A stretch of DNA of 30,956 nucleotides, from positions 1 through 30,956 of the forward strand of contig NZ_JOJE01000068.1 of NCBI RefSeq assembly GCF_000720255.1, read 5' to 3'. The first letter of the stretch is position 1; each line of letters begins with the position of its first letter. The translations under genes and the position numbers were made by a program. The notes below the pieces were generated by a model. That model was not told the origin of the DNA, did not search any database, and was given only the letters and a program-made list of their open reading frames with translations. Below are positions 23,916-30,956 of this stretch, one piece after another. The DNA comes from Streptomyces griseus subsp. griseus. Its GTDB lineage: Bacteria; Actinomycetota; Actinomycetes; Streptomycetales; Streptomycetaceae.

Positions 23916-25355
23916 ATGCTCAGACGTACCCTCGCCTGTGGGGTGGCCGCCTGCTTGAGCGTGCTCGCACTGCTCATCACCGGCTCGCCCGCGATGGCCG
24001 CGTCGGTCACCGTGACCAACGCCACCCAATTCACCGACACCACGGGAGCCGTGGTCCAGGCCCACGGCGGCGGGGTGATCAAGGTGGGTGCCTACTACTA
24101 CTGGTTCGGCGAGAACCGCAACCCCGACAACACCTTCAAGGCTGTCTCCGCCTACCGCTCGACCGACCTCAAGACCTGGGAATTCAGGCGGAACGTCCTG
24201 ACCCAGTCCAGTGCCGCAGAACTCGCCACATCCAACATCGAGCGCCCCAAGGTCATCTTCAACAGCACCACCGGCAAGTTCGTCATGTGGATGCACAAGG
24301 AGAACGGCACCGACTACAACCAGGCCCGCGCCGCCGTCGCCGTCTCCGACACCGTCGACGGCGACTACACCTACCAGGGCAGCTTCCGCCCGCCGTCCGG
24401 CACCACGTCCCGGGACATGACCCTGTTCAAGGACGACGACGGCACCGCCTACCAGATCACCTCCGCGGCCGGCAACGCCGATCTGCAGATCTGGAAGCTC
24501 ACCGCCGACTACACCGGCTACGACAGCCTGGCCGCCAACCCCTGGCCCGGCACGTTCCGCGAGGCGCCGGCCCTGTTCAAGCGCAAGGGCGTCTACTTCA
24601 TGCTGACCTCCGGCAACAGCGGATGGAGCCCCAACCAGCAGAAGTACGCCACCGCCACCAGCGTCACCGGCCCCTGGACCACGATGACCGACGTCGGTGA
24701 CGCCACCGCCTACGGCTCCCAGACCACCTTCGTACTGCCGATCCAGGGCACCGCGGCCACCTCGTACCTCTACATGGGCGACCGTTGGGGCAACTCCATG
24801 GGCGGCACCGTCAACGACTCCCAGTACGTCTGGCTGCCGCTGACCTTCCCCACCGACACCACCATGGACATGCCCTGGTATCCGCAGATCGCCATCGACG
24901 CCGACGCCGGCACGGTCAGTGGCGTGGGCGGTGGTCCCTACTACACCCTCAAGGCCCGGCACAGCGGCAAGTGCCTCGACATCTCCGACAACTCCGCCGC
25001 TGACAGCGCGTTCGCGATCCAGTACACCTGCACCGGCGGCCTCAACGAGCAGTGGCGGCTGAAGGACGCCGGCGGCGGCTACGTCCAGATCCTCGCCCAG
25101 CACAGCGGCAAGTGCCTCGACGTGGCCGGCGCCTCCACCGCCGACGGCGCCTTCGTGAACCAGTACCACTGCACCACCGGCACCAACCAGCAGTGGCTGT
25201 TCCAGGACCAGGGCAACGGCTACTTCCGCATCGTCGCGCGGCACAGCGGCAAGTGCCTCGACGTGGCCAACGCCTCCACCGCCGACGGCGCCCGCCTCAT
25301 CCAGTGGCCGTGCGGTACCGGCACGAACCAGCAGTTCCAGCGCACGACCGTCTGA
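23916..25355 (+). CDS. Secreted GH43 exo-beta-1,3-galactanase-like enzyme with ricin module
   Basis: 479-residue exported enzyme. The signal peptide ends near residue 28 (SPAMA). The five-bladed GH43 domain (about 35-330) has features of the galactan 1,3-beta-galactosidase subgroup (GH43_24): QAHGGGVIKVGAYYYWFGEN, Glu109 in NIERPKVIF, Glu216 in FREAPALF, and Gln270 in YGSQTTFVLP. In the characterised fungal member two Glu and one Gln act where other GH43s use an Asp base; the same pattern is visible here. Residues about 345-479 are a three-repeat ricin CBM13. It would release galactose from the beta-1,3-galactan backbone of arabinogalactan. GAAGGA lies 5 nt before ATG 23916. Confidence 0.87.
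   Translation: MLRRTLACGVAACLSVLALLITGSPAMAASVTVTNATQFTDTTGAVVQAHGGGVIKVGAYYYWFGENRNPDNTFKAVSAYRSTDLKTWEFRRNVLTQSSAAELATSNIERPKVIFNSTTGKFVMWMHKENGTDYNQARAAVAVSDTVDGDYTYQGSFRPPSGTTSRDMTLFKDDDGTAYQITSAAGNADLQIWKLTADYTGYDSLAANPWPGTFREAPALFKRKGVYFMLTSGNSGWSPNQQKYATATSVTGPWTTMTDVGDATAYGSQTTFVLPIQGTAATSYLYMGDRWGNSMGGTVNDSQYVWLPLTFPTDTTMDMPWYPQIAIDADAGTVSGVGGGPYYTLKARHSGKCLDISDNSAADSAFAIQYTCTGGLNEQWRLKDAGGGYVQILAQHSGKCLDVAGASTADGAFVNQYHCTTGTNQQWLFQDQGNGYFRIVARHSGKCLDVANASTADGARLIQWPCGTGTNQQFQRTTV
24960..25262 (+). repeat. Three internal repeats of the ricin module, 141-bp period
   Basis: CACAGCGGCAAGTGCCTCGA begins at 24960, 25101 and 25242 without change. Each 47-residue lobe has GKCLD and a Q-W-like end. 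The last two copies are also nearly identical beyond this core (STADGA), so the lobes have been recently homogenised. Confidence 0.9.
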
Positions 25356-25366
25356 ACACGCCTCCT

Positions 25367-25394
25367 GCCCGGCGGACGTTCCTGCCCGCCGGGC
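25367..25394. terminator. 9-bp GC hairpin after the GH43 galactanase-like gene
   Basis: Arms GCCCGGCGG (25367-25375) and CCGCCGGGC (25386-25394) lie 12 nt after the stop codon and before the convergent sugar-binding protein remnant. Confidence 0.75.
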
Positions 25395-25444
25395 GAGAAC
25401 GCCGTCGTCCCGCCCGGCCCGCAGGCGAAGGCCCTGTCCGGGGT

Positions 25445-25765
25445 TCAGCGGCCGGGGCCGATGCTGGTGGCCTCGGCCTGGAGGATCCGCTGGGTCCGGC
25501 GACCGTGGCCTTGCCGTGAACGAGTTTCCGCAGCTCGCTGTCGATCGTATGGGCGATCCGCTGCCAGGTGGTGAGGGCCGGCGGGGCCTTGGTGACGTTC
25601 AACTGGGTCTCGAAGGCGGCCCACTCGGGGCTTTTGCCCAGCTTCCCCTCGTACCAGGCGTTGGCAACGGCGGGCAGGTGGCCGGTGGCGTCCGCGTACG
25701 TGGCGAAGTTCGCGGGCTCGGTGAGGCACCGTACGAACTTCCCTGCCGCGTCCGGATGATCAGCG
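25445..25765 (-). pseudogene. C-terminal remnant of an ABC sugar-binding protein gene
   Basis: The minus strand reads HPDAAGKFVRCLTEPANFAT, then YADATGHLPAVANAWYEG and LTTWQRIAHTIDSELRKLVHG, the usual C-terminal lobe of carbohydrate ABC transporter solute-binding proteins. All of the signal peptide and first lobe are absent 5' of about 25765. Near 25500 the frame changes again: after GKATVA the matching end (RILQAEATSIGPGR) is in another frame, stopping at 25445. No permease genes follow. It suggests that an oligosaccharide importer once accompanied the glycosidases. Confidence 0.75.
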
Positions 25766-26019
25766 CCGGGAGGCGCACACGAGAGGCGACGACCTGGGAG
25801 CCGACCGCGAGCCTCTCCCACCATCGATCCCTCTCACCGTTCGTGGCCATGTTCACGCCGCGGGCAGTCCCTCGCATCTCCAGTTCGAACCGTGCGGCGC
25901 GGACACCTCAGCGCCGCCTCGGCCCCCTGCTCGTCCCTCGATCCGGAAGCCGTCCTCGGATCGGGGATGATCGGCGCCCGCTGTGGCGTGTCACCCTGCT
26001 GGGCGTTCAGGCATGGCGG

Positions 26020-27381
26020 ATGCTGCAGGGCGTGGAGGACTCGACGACCGCGCCAGCTGATCCGTTCGCTGTCATGAGGACCAGGAAGTACCTGGGCCTG
26101 CTGATCCTCGCGGCGGTTCTGGGTGTGGTGATCTCGGCCCTTGTCTACTGGCTGCTCAAACTGATCGCCGACATCCAGACCTGGGTGTTCACGGACTTGC
26201 CCAAAGGCCTTGGCTTCCATGGCGAACCAGCCTGGTGGCCGCTGCTGCCGTTGACCGTGGCCGGGGCGATCGTCGGCGCGACCGTCAAGTACCTGCCCGG
26301 CCGGGGTGGTCATTCCCCAGCGGACGGCTTCAAGCCGGGCGGGGTGGCGCGGGCAAACGAGCTGCCCGGCATCTTGCTGGCATCGGTGGCCGGCCTGGGG
26401 CTGGGCGTGGTGATCGGCCCGGAAGCCCCGGTGATCGCCCTGGGCGGCGGGCTGGCGGTCCTTGCCGTCAAGCTGGCCCGGCGGGACATGGAGCCCCGTA
26501 TCGGCGCAGTCATCGCGGCGACGGGGAGCTTCGCGGCGATCAGCACGCTTCTCGGCAACCCGCTGGCCGGGGCGTTCTTGCTGCTGGAAGCCTCCGGTCT
26601 GGGCGGGCCGATGGCCACCATCATCCTGATTCCCGGCCTGGTCGGCGCGGGCGCCGGGTCGCTGATCTTCCTGGGGCTGAACTCGCTGACCGGATACGGC
26701 ACGTTCTCCCTGGCGGTGCCCGACCTCCCTGCGGCTCCTCACCTCGATGTCGCTCAGTTCGGCTGGGCGGTGGCCATCGGCTTGGCGGCCGGGGCCGTCA
26801 GCTTCGGGATTCGATGGCTGGCCCTGTTCCTGCGCCCGCACGTGGAGCGGCGGCTCCTGCTGCTCACGCCAGTGGCCGGCTTGGCGATCGCCGGGCTGGC
26901 GATCGCCTTCGCCGAGGGCACCGGGAAACCGTCCTCGGCGGTGCTGTTCTCCGGTCAGACCGCGCTGTCGCCGCTGCTCGAACATGCCGCCGATTACACC
27001 GCCGGAACGCTGGTCCTGCTGGTGGTGTGCAAGGGTCTGGCCTACTCCATCTCGCTGTGCGGCTTCCGCGGCGGCCCGACCTTCCCGGGCATGTTCGTCG
27101 GCGCCGCAGCCGGGATCGCACTGTCACATCTGCCAGGGCTGCCGATGATCGCGGGCGCCGCCATGGGGATCGGCGCGATGACCGCGGGGATGCTGCAACT
27201 CCCGCTGACGGCGGTCCTGATCACCACCTTGTTTCTCGGCACCGCGGGCCTCGCGGTGATGCCGCTGGTGATCGTGGCGGTCGTGGTGTCGTTCGTACTG
27301 TCGAAGTATCTCGCCGGACCACCCACCACACCACAAGCCCCGGAGACGGCCCAGCCGCCCCTCCCCCCGCAAGTTCGGTAA
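26020..27381 (+). CDS. ClC-family chloride channel/transporter
   Basis: 453-residue polytopic membrane protein of the ClC family, moving Cl- with or without H+ exchange. The gating-glutamate motif appears as GPEAP (133-137, Glu135), followed by GNPLAGAFLLLEASGL. The C-terminal half has GFRGGPTFPGMFVGAAAG (about 348-365), matching the family GGxFxP segment. The rest is alternating long hydrophobic segments and a Pro-rich tail. The start is uncertain: ATG 26020, GTG 26032 and ATG 26074 are all possible and none has a strong ribosome site. The frame is open far upstream to 25516, but that part shows no similarity. It stands alone between gene remnants. Confidence 0.88.
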   Translation: MLQGVEDSTTAPADPFAVMRTRKYLGLLILAAVLGVVISALVYWLLKLIADIQTWVFTDLPKGLGFHGEPAWWPLLPLTVAGAIVGATVKYLPGRGGHSPADGFKPGGVARANELPGILLASVAGLGLGVVIGPEAPVIALGGGLAVLAVKLARRDMEPRIGAVIAATGSFAAISTLLGNPLAGAFLLLEASGLGGPMATIILIPGLVGAGAGSLIFLGLNSLTGYGTFSLAVPDLPAAPHLDVAQFGWAVAIGLAAGAVSFGIRWLALFLRPHVERRLLLLTPVAGLAIAGLAIAFAEGTGKPSSAVLFSGQTALSPLLEHAADYTAGTLVLLVVCKGLAYSISLCGFRGGPTFPGMFVGAAAGIALSHLPGLPMIAGAAMGIGAMTAGMLQLPLTAVLITTLFLGTAGLAVMPLVIVAVVVSFVLSKYLAGPPTTPQAPETAQPPLPPQVR

Positions 27382-27465
27382 CCGGCCCCGGGCTGCCCCT
27401 CCGGGTGCTGGAGCTGCGCACCGTCAGCGGAAGCGCCTTCGCGCTGCGCCCGCGAGAAGTCGAGT

Positions 27466-27493
27466 TGGTGGGGCGGGTGGGACTCGAACCCAC
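27466..27493 (-). tRNA. 3' end of a tRNA gene (fragment)
   Basis: On the minus strand 27493-27466 reads a perfect T arm (GTGGG TTCGAGT CCCAC), then the acceptor strand CCGCCCC, discriminator A and encoded CCA. The matching 5' acceptor strand GGGGCGG is not found within the next 100 nt, so the 5' half is absent. Just upstream, CCGG-gtcc-CCGG could be a long variable arm as in Ser or Leu tRNAs, but identity cannot be fixed. Such 3' ends are typical attachment sites of actinobacterial integrative elements. Confidence 0.6.
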
Positions 27494-27539
27494 AGCCGGG
27501 GACCCGGTCTCATCCGTCGTCGGGGCGGATGCGGTGATG

Positions 27540-27714
27540 TCAATACGCCTGTCCCAGCGGCCAGTTCGAGGATCCGCCGAGGGCGCAGTGCCGCCGCCCT
27601 CGCGGTCAGGTCCTCGGCGAAAGGCCGGAAGACCACCGGCACGAGGTACTGCTCATAGGCCGCCGACATGGACTCGGACCACCGCCGGCCGGCATTGCTT
27701 CCCGTCACCCTCAT
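27540..27714 (-). pseudogene. N-terminal fragment of a class I SAM methyltransferase
   Basis: From ATG 27714 the minus strand encodes RRWSESMSAAYEQYLVPVVF, then RPFAEDLTARAAALRPRRIL and ELAAGTGVLT, the start of a typical Rossmann methyltransferase with the SAM glycine loop. Homology stops after GTGVLT at about 27540, and the frame then reads through the tRNA 3' end. Around 200 or more residues are missing. The rest of 27382-27872 shows no further gene. Confidence 0.7.
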
Positions 27715-27872
27715 GACGGTAGTGCCGCGCCCGGAGACCTCTACCCCGCCGCGCCGCCATGTTCGGTGCGCGGCGGGAGATCCCGGTGTGTCGGAGGTAG
27801 TACGGCCGCTGGGCCAGGCCGGTGGCTCGCAGGGCTTCGCGGTGCGGGCCACCTGGCGAGCGCGGACCGTGA

Positions 27873-30200
27873 TCAGGCCCAGGGACTGACCGGCGTGAAG
27901 GAACTGTCGGCGCGGAAGGTGGCGTTGTCCTGGTAGGTGTCGAGGCGCAGCTCGTAGTTGTAGTGGCGGAGGTAGCGGCCGGGGTAGTTGTACGACTCCA
28001 GGCTGACCGATCCGGTGACCGAGCCCTGCCGGGCGCAGTAGGTGGCGTCCTTGTCGAAGAGCGTGGTGCCGTTGCTCGCGTCGGCGCGGATGCGGAGGTC
28101 CTTGTGGCGCAGGTAGCGGCCGGACGCGTCACGGAACGAGTAGCAGCTGCCGTCGGCCAGGCCGGGGACGACGGTGAAGGTGGCGCTCTGCTTGACCGCC
28201 GTGGTGCTGGAGGACGTCACCGGGTCGAGGTAGCCGAGGCTGTCCGACCGTACGACGGCGTAGCGGCCGGGGAAGTTGACCGACCGGAGCGAGCGGGTGG
28301 TGTCCGTCGGCAGGGTGACGCCGGCGGAGACCGGGTCGATGCTGCTCAGCGTGGGGACGACCTTCTTGATCAGGCCGTCGGCGTCGAACTCCATCCTGTC
28401 GACGGTGGTTTCGCGGTGGGTGCCGTCACCGCCGGGGATGGCGAAGCGGTGGTAGGCGATGTACCAGTCGTCGGTGCCCGGCACCTGCACCACGGAGTGG
28501 TGGCCGGGGCCCTTGATGCCGAGCGAGAGGTCCTTCTCCAGGATCACGCTCCGCTTGGTCCACGGACCCGTGGGCGAGGGGCCGGTGGCGTAGGCGACGC
28601 GGTAGTTCTCGTCCCGGGTGTCGTTCTCCGACCACATGAAGTAGTAGGTGCCCTGGCGCTTGATGACGAAGGAGCCCTCGCGGTAGCCGCTGGGAGTGAT
28701 GTTGGTGACCTTGGAGGCGTCGAAGGAGACCATGTCGTCGTTCAGGGGAACCACGTAGGCGTGGCCGTTGCCCCAGTACAGGTACGACTGGCCGTCGTCG
28801 TCGGTGAAGACGGCCGGGTCGATCATCTGGCCGGCGTAGGCGCCACGGGCGATCAGCGGCTTGCCCAGGGGGTCTGTGAACGGTCCGGTGGGTGAGTCGG
28901 AGACCGCGACGCCGATGTTCGTGTCGGCGGAGTAGTAGAAGTAGTACTTCCCGTTCTTCGCGGTCATCGTCGGGGCCCAGGCCCGGCTGTTGGTCCAGGA
29001 GATGTCGGGGCCGAGGTCCAGGATGACGCCGTGGTCCGTCCAGTGGACCAGGTCCTTGGACGAGTAGGCCTTGAACTGCGTACCGCTCCAGTTCGCGAAG
29101 CCGTCGGTGGTCGGGTAGATGTAATAGGTGTCGCCGAAGCGGACGATGTTCGGGTCGGCGGTGAGTCCCGGCAGGACCGGGCTCCTCATGACCAGCGCCT
29201 CCACCGTCCAGGTGCGCTTCGTTCCGTCGGAGCCGGTCACCTCGTACGTCACGGGGTGGGTGAAGTCGCGCGGGGTGCCGGAGGCCGGGCTGATGGACGC
29301 GCCCTGGGCGAGGGTGAACTGCGGGGCGAGCGCGGTGAGGTCCGTGCCCTCCTTCAGCGGCAGCGTGATCCCGCTGTTGGCGTCGTCGATGAGGGCGTCG
29401 ATCTTCAGCGCGGGGTGGGTGGCCGCGGTGATACCCGTGGTGTTCCCGCTGAGTTCGAAGACCTCGCCGGGCGCCAGCGCGCGGTTGTAGACCCGGAAGT
29501 CGCGGATCTGGCCCTTGAAGAGCTTGTCACTGCTGTAGAGCGACTTGCCGATGTAGTTGGCCGTGGTGACGCCCGACCCGATGGAACCGGGGGTGAGGGT
29601 GACCGACGGGTTGCGGGCCACCTCCACGCCGTCCTGGTAGAGGACGCCCGTGTTGCCGGTCTGGGTGTACGTGACGTGCTTCCATACCGAGCGCGGCAGC
29701 GCGGCGGAGGTCCGGGTGTTCTGCTCGGTGGAGAAGCCCCCGGAGGCGATGGCCGTCCGGAAGGTGTCGCCGGTGGTGAACAGGTACCCGTTGCCGGCGC
29801 CGCTGCTGGTGTTGCCGAAGCCGTAGAGGAAGTACGGCGTGGCCTGGGCGGCGTCGATCCGCACATCCATCGAGACGGTGATCGAGTTCATTCCGCTCAT
29901 GATGTTGTCCGGCACCTTGATGTAGGTGTCGGAGCCGTTGAACGTCAGTCCCTCCCCTGCGCCCGACCAGTTCGCGGTGCCGTTGACGGTTCCGTTGCGG
30001 CCGTTGCCCGAGGAGTCCACCGCCACGGTGCCCGAGGTCGCGTCGAGTTTGTACCAGAGAGCCAGACCGTCGGTGATCTCCGCTGCCTGTGCGGGGGCTG
30101 ACAGACCGACGGCGCTCGCCAGCAGCGCGGCGGCGGCGGCCACGGCGGCGACGGCGCCCTGCCGGAATCTTCGGCGGCTCTGAGGTTTCACGCTGTGCAT
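27873..30200 (-). CDS. Secreted LamG-GH43-AbfB (CBM42) arabinosidase-type enzyme
   Basis: 775-residue exported enzyme. Signal peptide to about 39 (APAQA); a LamG/concanavalin-like module about 42-245 (LALWYKLDATSGTVAVDSSG, FRVYNRALAPGEV); an Ig-like linker domain about 260-335; a GH43 five-bladed propeller about 345-620 with base Asp349 (TADPNIVRFGDTYY), modulator Asp461 (QMIDPAVFTDDDG) and acid Glu508 (GYREGSFVI); and a C-terminal AbfB module about 635-775 (SVNFPGRYAVVR, NYPGRYLRHYNYELRL) that binds arabinofuranose side chains. This points to an alpha-L-arabinofuranosidase or related exo-enzyme on arabinan or arabinogalactan. ATG 30200 opens the signal peptide; its ribosome site is weak. It is divergent from another GH43 gene. 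Confidence 0.88.
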   Translation of the reverse strand: MHSVKPQSRRRFRQGAVAAVAAAAALLASAVGLSAPAQAAEITDGLALWYKLDATSGTVAVDSSGNGRNGTVNGTANWSGAGEGLTFNGSDTYIKVPDNIMSGMNSITVSMDVRIDAAQATPYFLYGFGNTSSGAGNGYLFTTGDTFRTAIASGGFSTEQNTRTSAALPRSVWKHVTYTQTGNTGVLYQDGVEVARNPSVTLTPGSIGSGVTTANYIGKSLYSSDKLFKGQIRDFRVYNRALAPGEVFELSGNTTGITAATHPALKIDALIDDANSGITLPLKEGTDLTALAPQFTLAQGASISPASGTPRDFTHPVTYEVTGSDGTKRTWTVEALVMRSPVLPGLTADPNIVRFGDTYYIYPTTDGFANWSGTQFKAYSSKDLVHWTDHGVILDLGPDISWTNSRAWAPTMTAKNGKYYFYYSADTNIGVAVSDSPTGPFTDPLGKPLIARGAYAGQMIDPAVFTDDDGQSYLYWGNGHAYVVPLNDDMVSFDASKVTNITPSGYREGSFVIKRQGTYYFMWSENDTRDENYRVAYATGPSPTGPWTKRSVILEKDLSLGIKGPGHHSVVQVPGTDDWYIAYHRFAIPGGDGTHRETTVDRMEFDADGLIKKVVPTLSSIDPVSAGVTLPTDTTRSLRSVNFPGRYAVVRSDSLGYLDPVTSSSTTAVKQSATFTVVPGLADGSCYSFRDASGRYLRHKDLRIRADASNGTTLFDKDATYCARQGSVTGSVSLESYNYPGRYLRHYNYELRLDTYQDNATFRADSSFTPVSPWA

Positions 30201-30294
30201 GGGTTCACATCCCGTGATGAAGGCACGCCTGAGAAGGGGGCTCGCGCCCCTGGCCGAGGTCCTGCGTGCCGCCCGAATGACATTGCGCTGCGTG

Positions 30295-30323
30295 AGTGTG
30301 AATTGGATACGCGTCGACGTCAA
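30295..30323 (-). promoter_or_regulatory. Candidate promoter of the GH43-AbfB gene
   Basis: Minus strand TTGACG (30323-30318) and CACACT (30300-30295) are 17 bp apart. The -35 is good, the -10 weaker. Transcription would start near 30288, about 87 nt before the ATG. Confidence 0.45.
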
Positions 30324-30326
30324 TAC

Positions 30327-30477
30327 TTTTCGAACGGCATCCGATATGTCGAACGACAATGACCTGCACGGGCGGCCTGCCGTGACGATCGACCGCTCCG
30401 GCCGTCTTGACACCCTTTTTGCCAGCCCTATAGCGTCTGGCCGAATTTCCGAAGCCCTTTCTAAATATCGAACAATG
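30327..30477. promoter_or_regulatory. Repeated TCGAAC motifs between divergent GH43 genes
   Basis: TCGAAC occurs at 30330-30335, 30349-30354 and 30468-30473. The middle one forms the palindrome TGTCGAACGACA (30347-30358). The first two are 19 bp apart. The half-site CGAAC also forms the lacI operator in this window (CGAACCGGTTCG), so these may be targets of that or a related regulator. The rest of the 412-bp spacer shows no gene. Confidence 0.4.
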
Positions 30478-30612
30478 GGTCATCGGTTCTGCTCTTGCTC
30501 ACCCACGCGATTCGGCTTGCACGAGCGACCGTGCTTGTCCAGAGGAGCTCTTCTCCGCGGCCCTGCACCCCCTCTCCCGATTGAGGCACCCGCAGAAAGA
30601 CAGGAAACGTAC

Positions 30613-30956
30613 ATGCGCACGCTTCTCTCCCGGCTGGCGGCGATACTCGTCGCCGCCTGCCTGCTCTTCACGGGGCAAGCCCTGACCGCTCCGGAACGGG
30701 CGGCCGCCGCCGACCCCGGCTACCTGATGGTGCACTTCACCGGTGAGGGGGCGACCAACCAGCAGATGTACCTCTCGCACAGCACCGACGGCCTGCACTG
30801 GAACGACGCCGCAACCTGGTGGTGTGGGAGTCGACGGACCTGGTCTCCTGGTCGGACCCGTGGCTGCTCAACGTCGCCGGCGCGATCCCCGACGGCCGCA
30901 ACGCCTGGGCCCCCGAGGCGATCTGGGACCCCGCGACCAACGACTACGTCCTGTAC
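30613..30956 (+). pseudogene. Secreted GH43 arabinanase-like enzyme, internally broken and cut by the window edge
   Basis: ATG 30613 follows AGGAAAC. A signal peptide (to about residue 33) leads into YLMVHFTGEGATNQQMYLSH and STDGLHWND, a GH43 start. At about 30808 the reading frame must shift to recover RNLVVWESTDLVSWSD and GRNAWAPEAIWDPATNDYV, which belong further into the same propeller. About 50 residues normally lying between, including the region with the catalytic base (a VRDP-type motif), are absent. The gene continues past 30956. It is divergent from the GH43-AbfB gene. Confidence 0.75.

Noticed and set aside
22366..23958. 530-residue plus-strand frame across the DUF3533 gene
   Set aside because: Overlaps a clear membrane protein on the other strand and shows no domain.
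25516..26019. N-terminal extension of the ClC frame
   Set aside because: Runs antisense over the sugar-binding protein remnant and has no membrane segments or similarity; the channel itself begins near 26020.
27494..27560. Complete Ser or Leu tRNA upstream of the 3' fragment
   Set aside because: A weak stem-loop (CATCCG/CGGATG) could mimic an anticodon arm, but the loop lacks U33 and no GGGGCGG acceptor strand follows, so the tRNA is incomplete.

Overview
The window is high-GC DNA with codon use, leaderless-type starts and gene content typical of a Streptomyces or close relative: ECF sigma/anti-sigma pair, PF04672-type methyltransferase, secreted multi-modular glycosidases with ricin-type modules, and an srs-like phenolic-lipid operon. 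All assignments come from reading translations and motifs. No database search was run.

Layout. (1) 155-2053: a DHA2-type drug exporter and its divergent TetR regulator, sharing a 46-bp palindrome. (2) 2058-5872: a copper module of a His-rich exported protein, a CopZ-like chaperone and a CopA ATPase, around three CsoR-like GC-rich boxes; no CsoR gene is present. (3) 5979-10201: a 1063-residue GH39-like secreted glycosidase and a frame-broken LacI regulator with two palindromic operators upstream. (4) 10356-12708: ECF sigma and zinc-finger anti-sigma, divergent from a cupredoxin lipoprotein and a four-helix membrane protein. (5) 12734-14428: an SDR and a divergent LysR regulator with two palindromes between them. 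(6) 14477-18111: an operon of type III PKS, ICMT-type methyltransferase and FAD oxidoreductase (srsABC-like), divergent from a UbiA prenyltransferase. (7) 18215-25355: two DUF3533/ABC-2-type membrane proteins (one lacking its N-terminus), a GH27 enzyme, a PF04672 methyltransferase, and a GH43 enzyme resembling exo-beta-1,3-galactanases. (8) 25445-27714: remnants of a sugar-binding protein gene, a tRNA 3' end and a methyltransferase, with an intact ClC channel among them. (9) 27873-30956: two divergent GH43 enzymes, one carrying an arabinofuranose-binding AbfB (CBM42) module and the other broken and running off the window.

The glycosidases fit together. A GH43 of the galactanase type, a GH27 alpha-galactosidase/beta-L-arabinopyranosidase, a GH39-like enzyme and arabinose-directed GH43s are the set expected for attack on type II arabinogalactan (plant arabinogalactan-proteins, gum arabic). 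This is inferred from families and motifs.

The most unusual feature is a run of genes that look locally excised: the MFS exporter (in frame), lacI, the terminal GH43, one DUF3533 gene, the sugar-binding protein, and a methyltransferase joined to a tRNA 3' end. Either this locus is decaying through many short deletions, or the sequence has collapsed or mis-joined segments. Read mapping across the junctions would decide.
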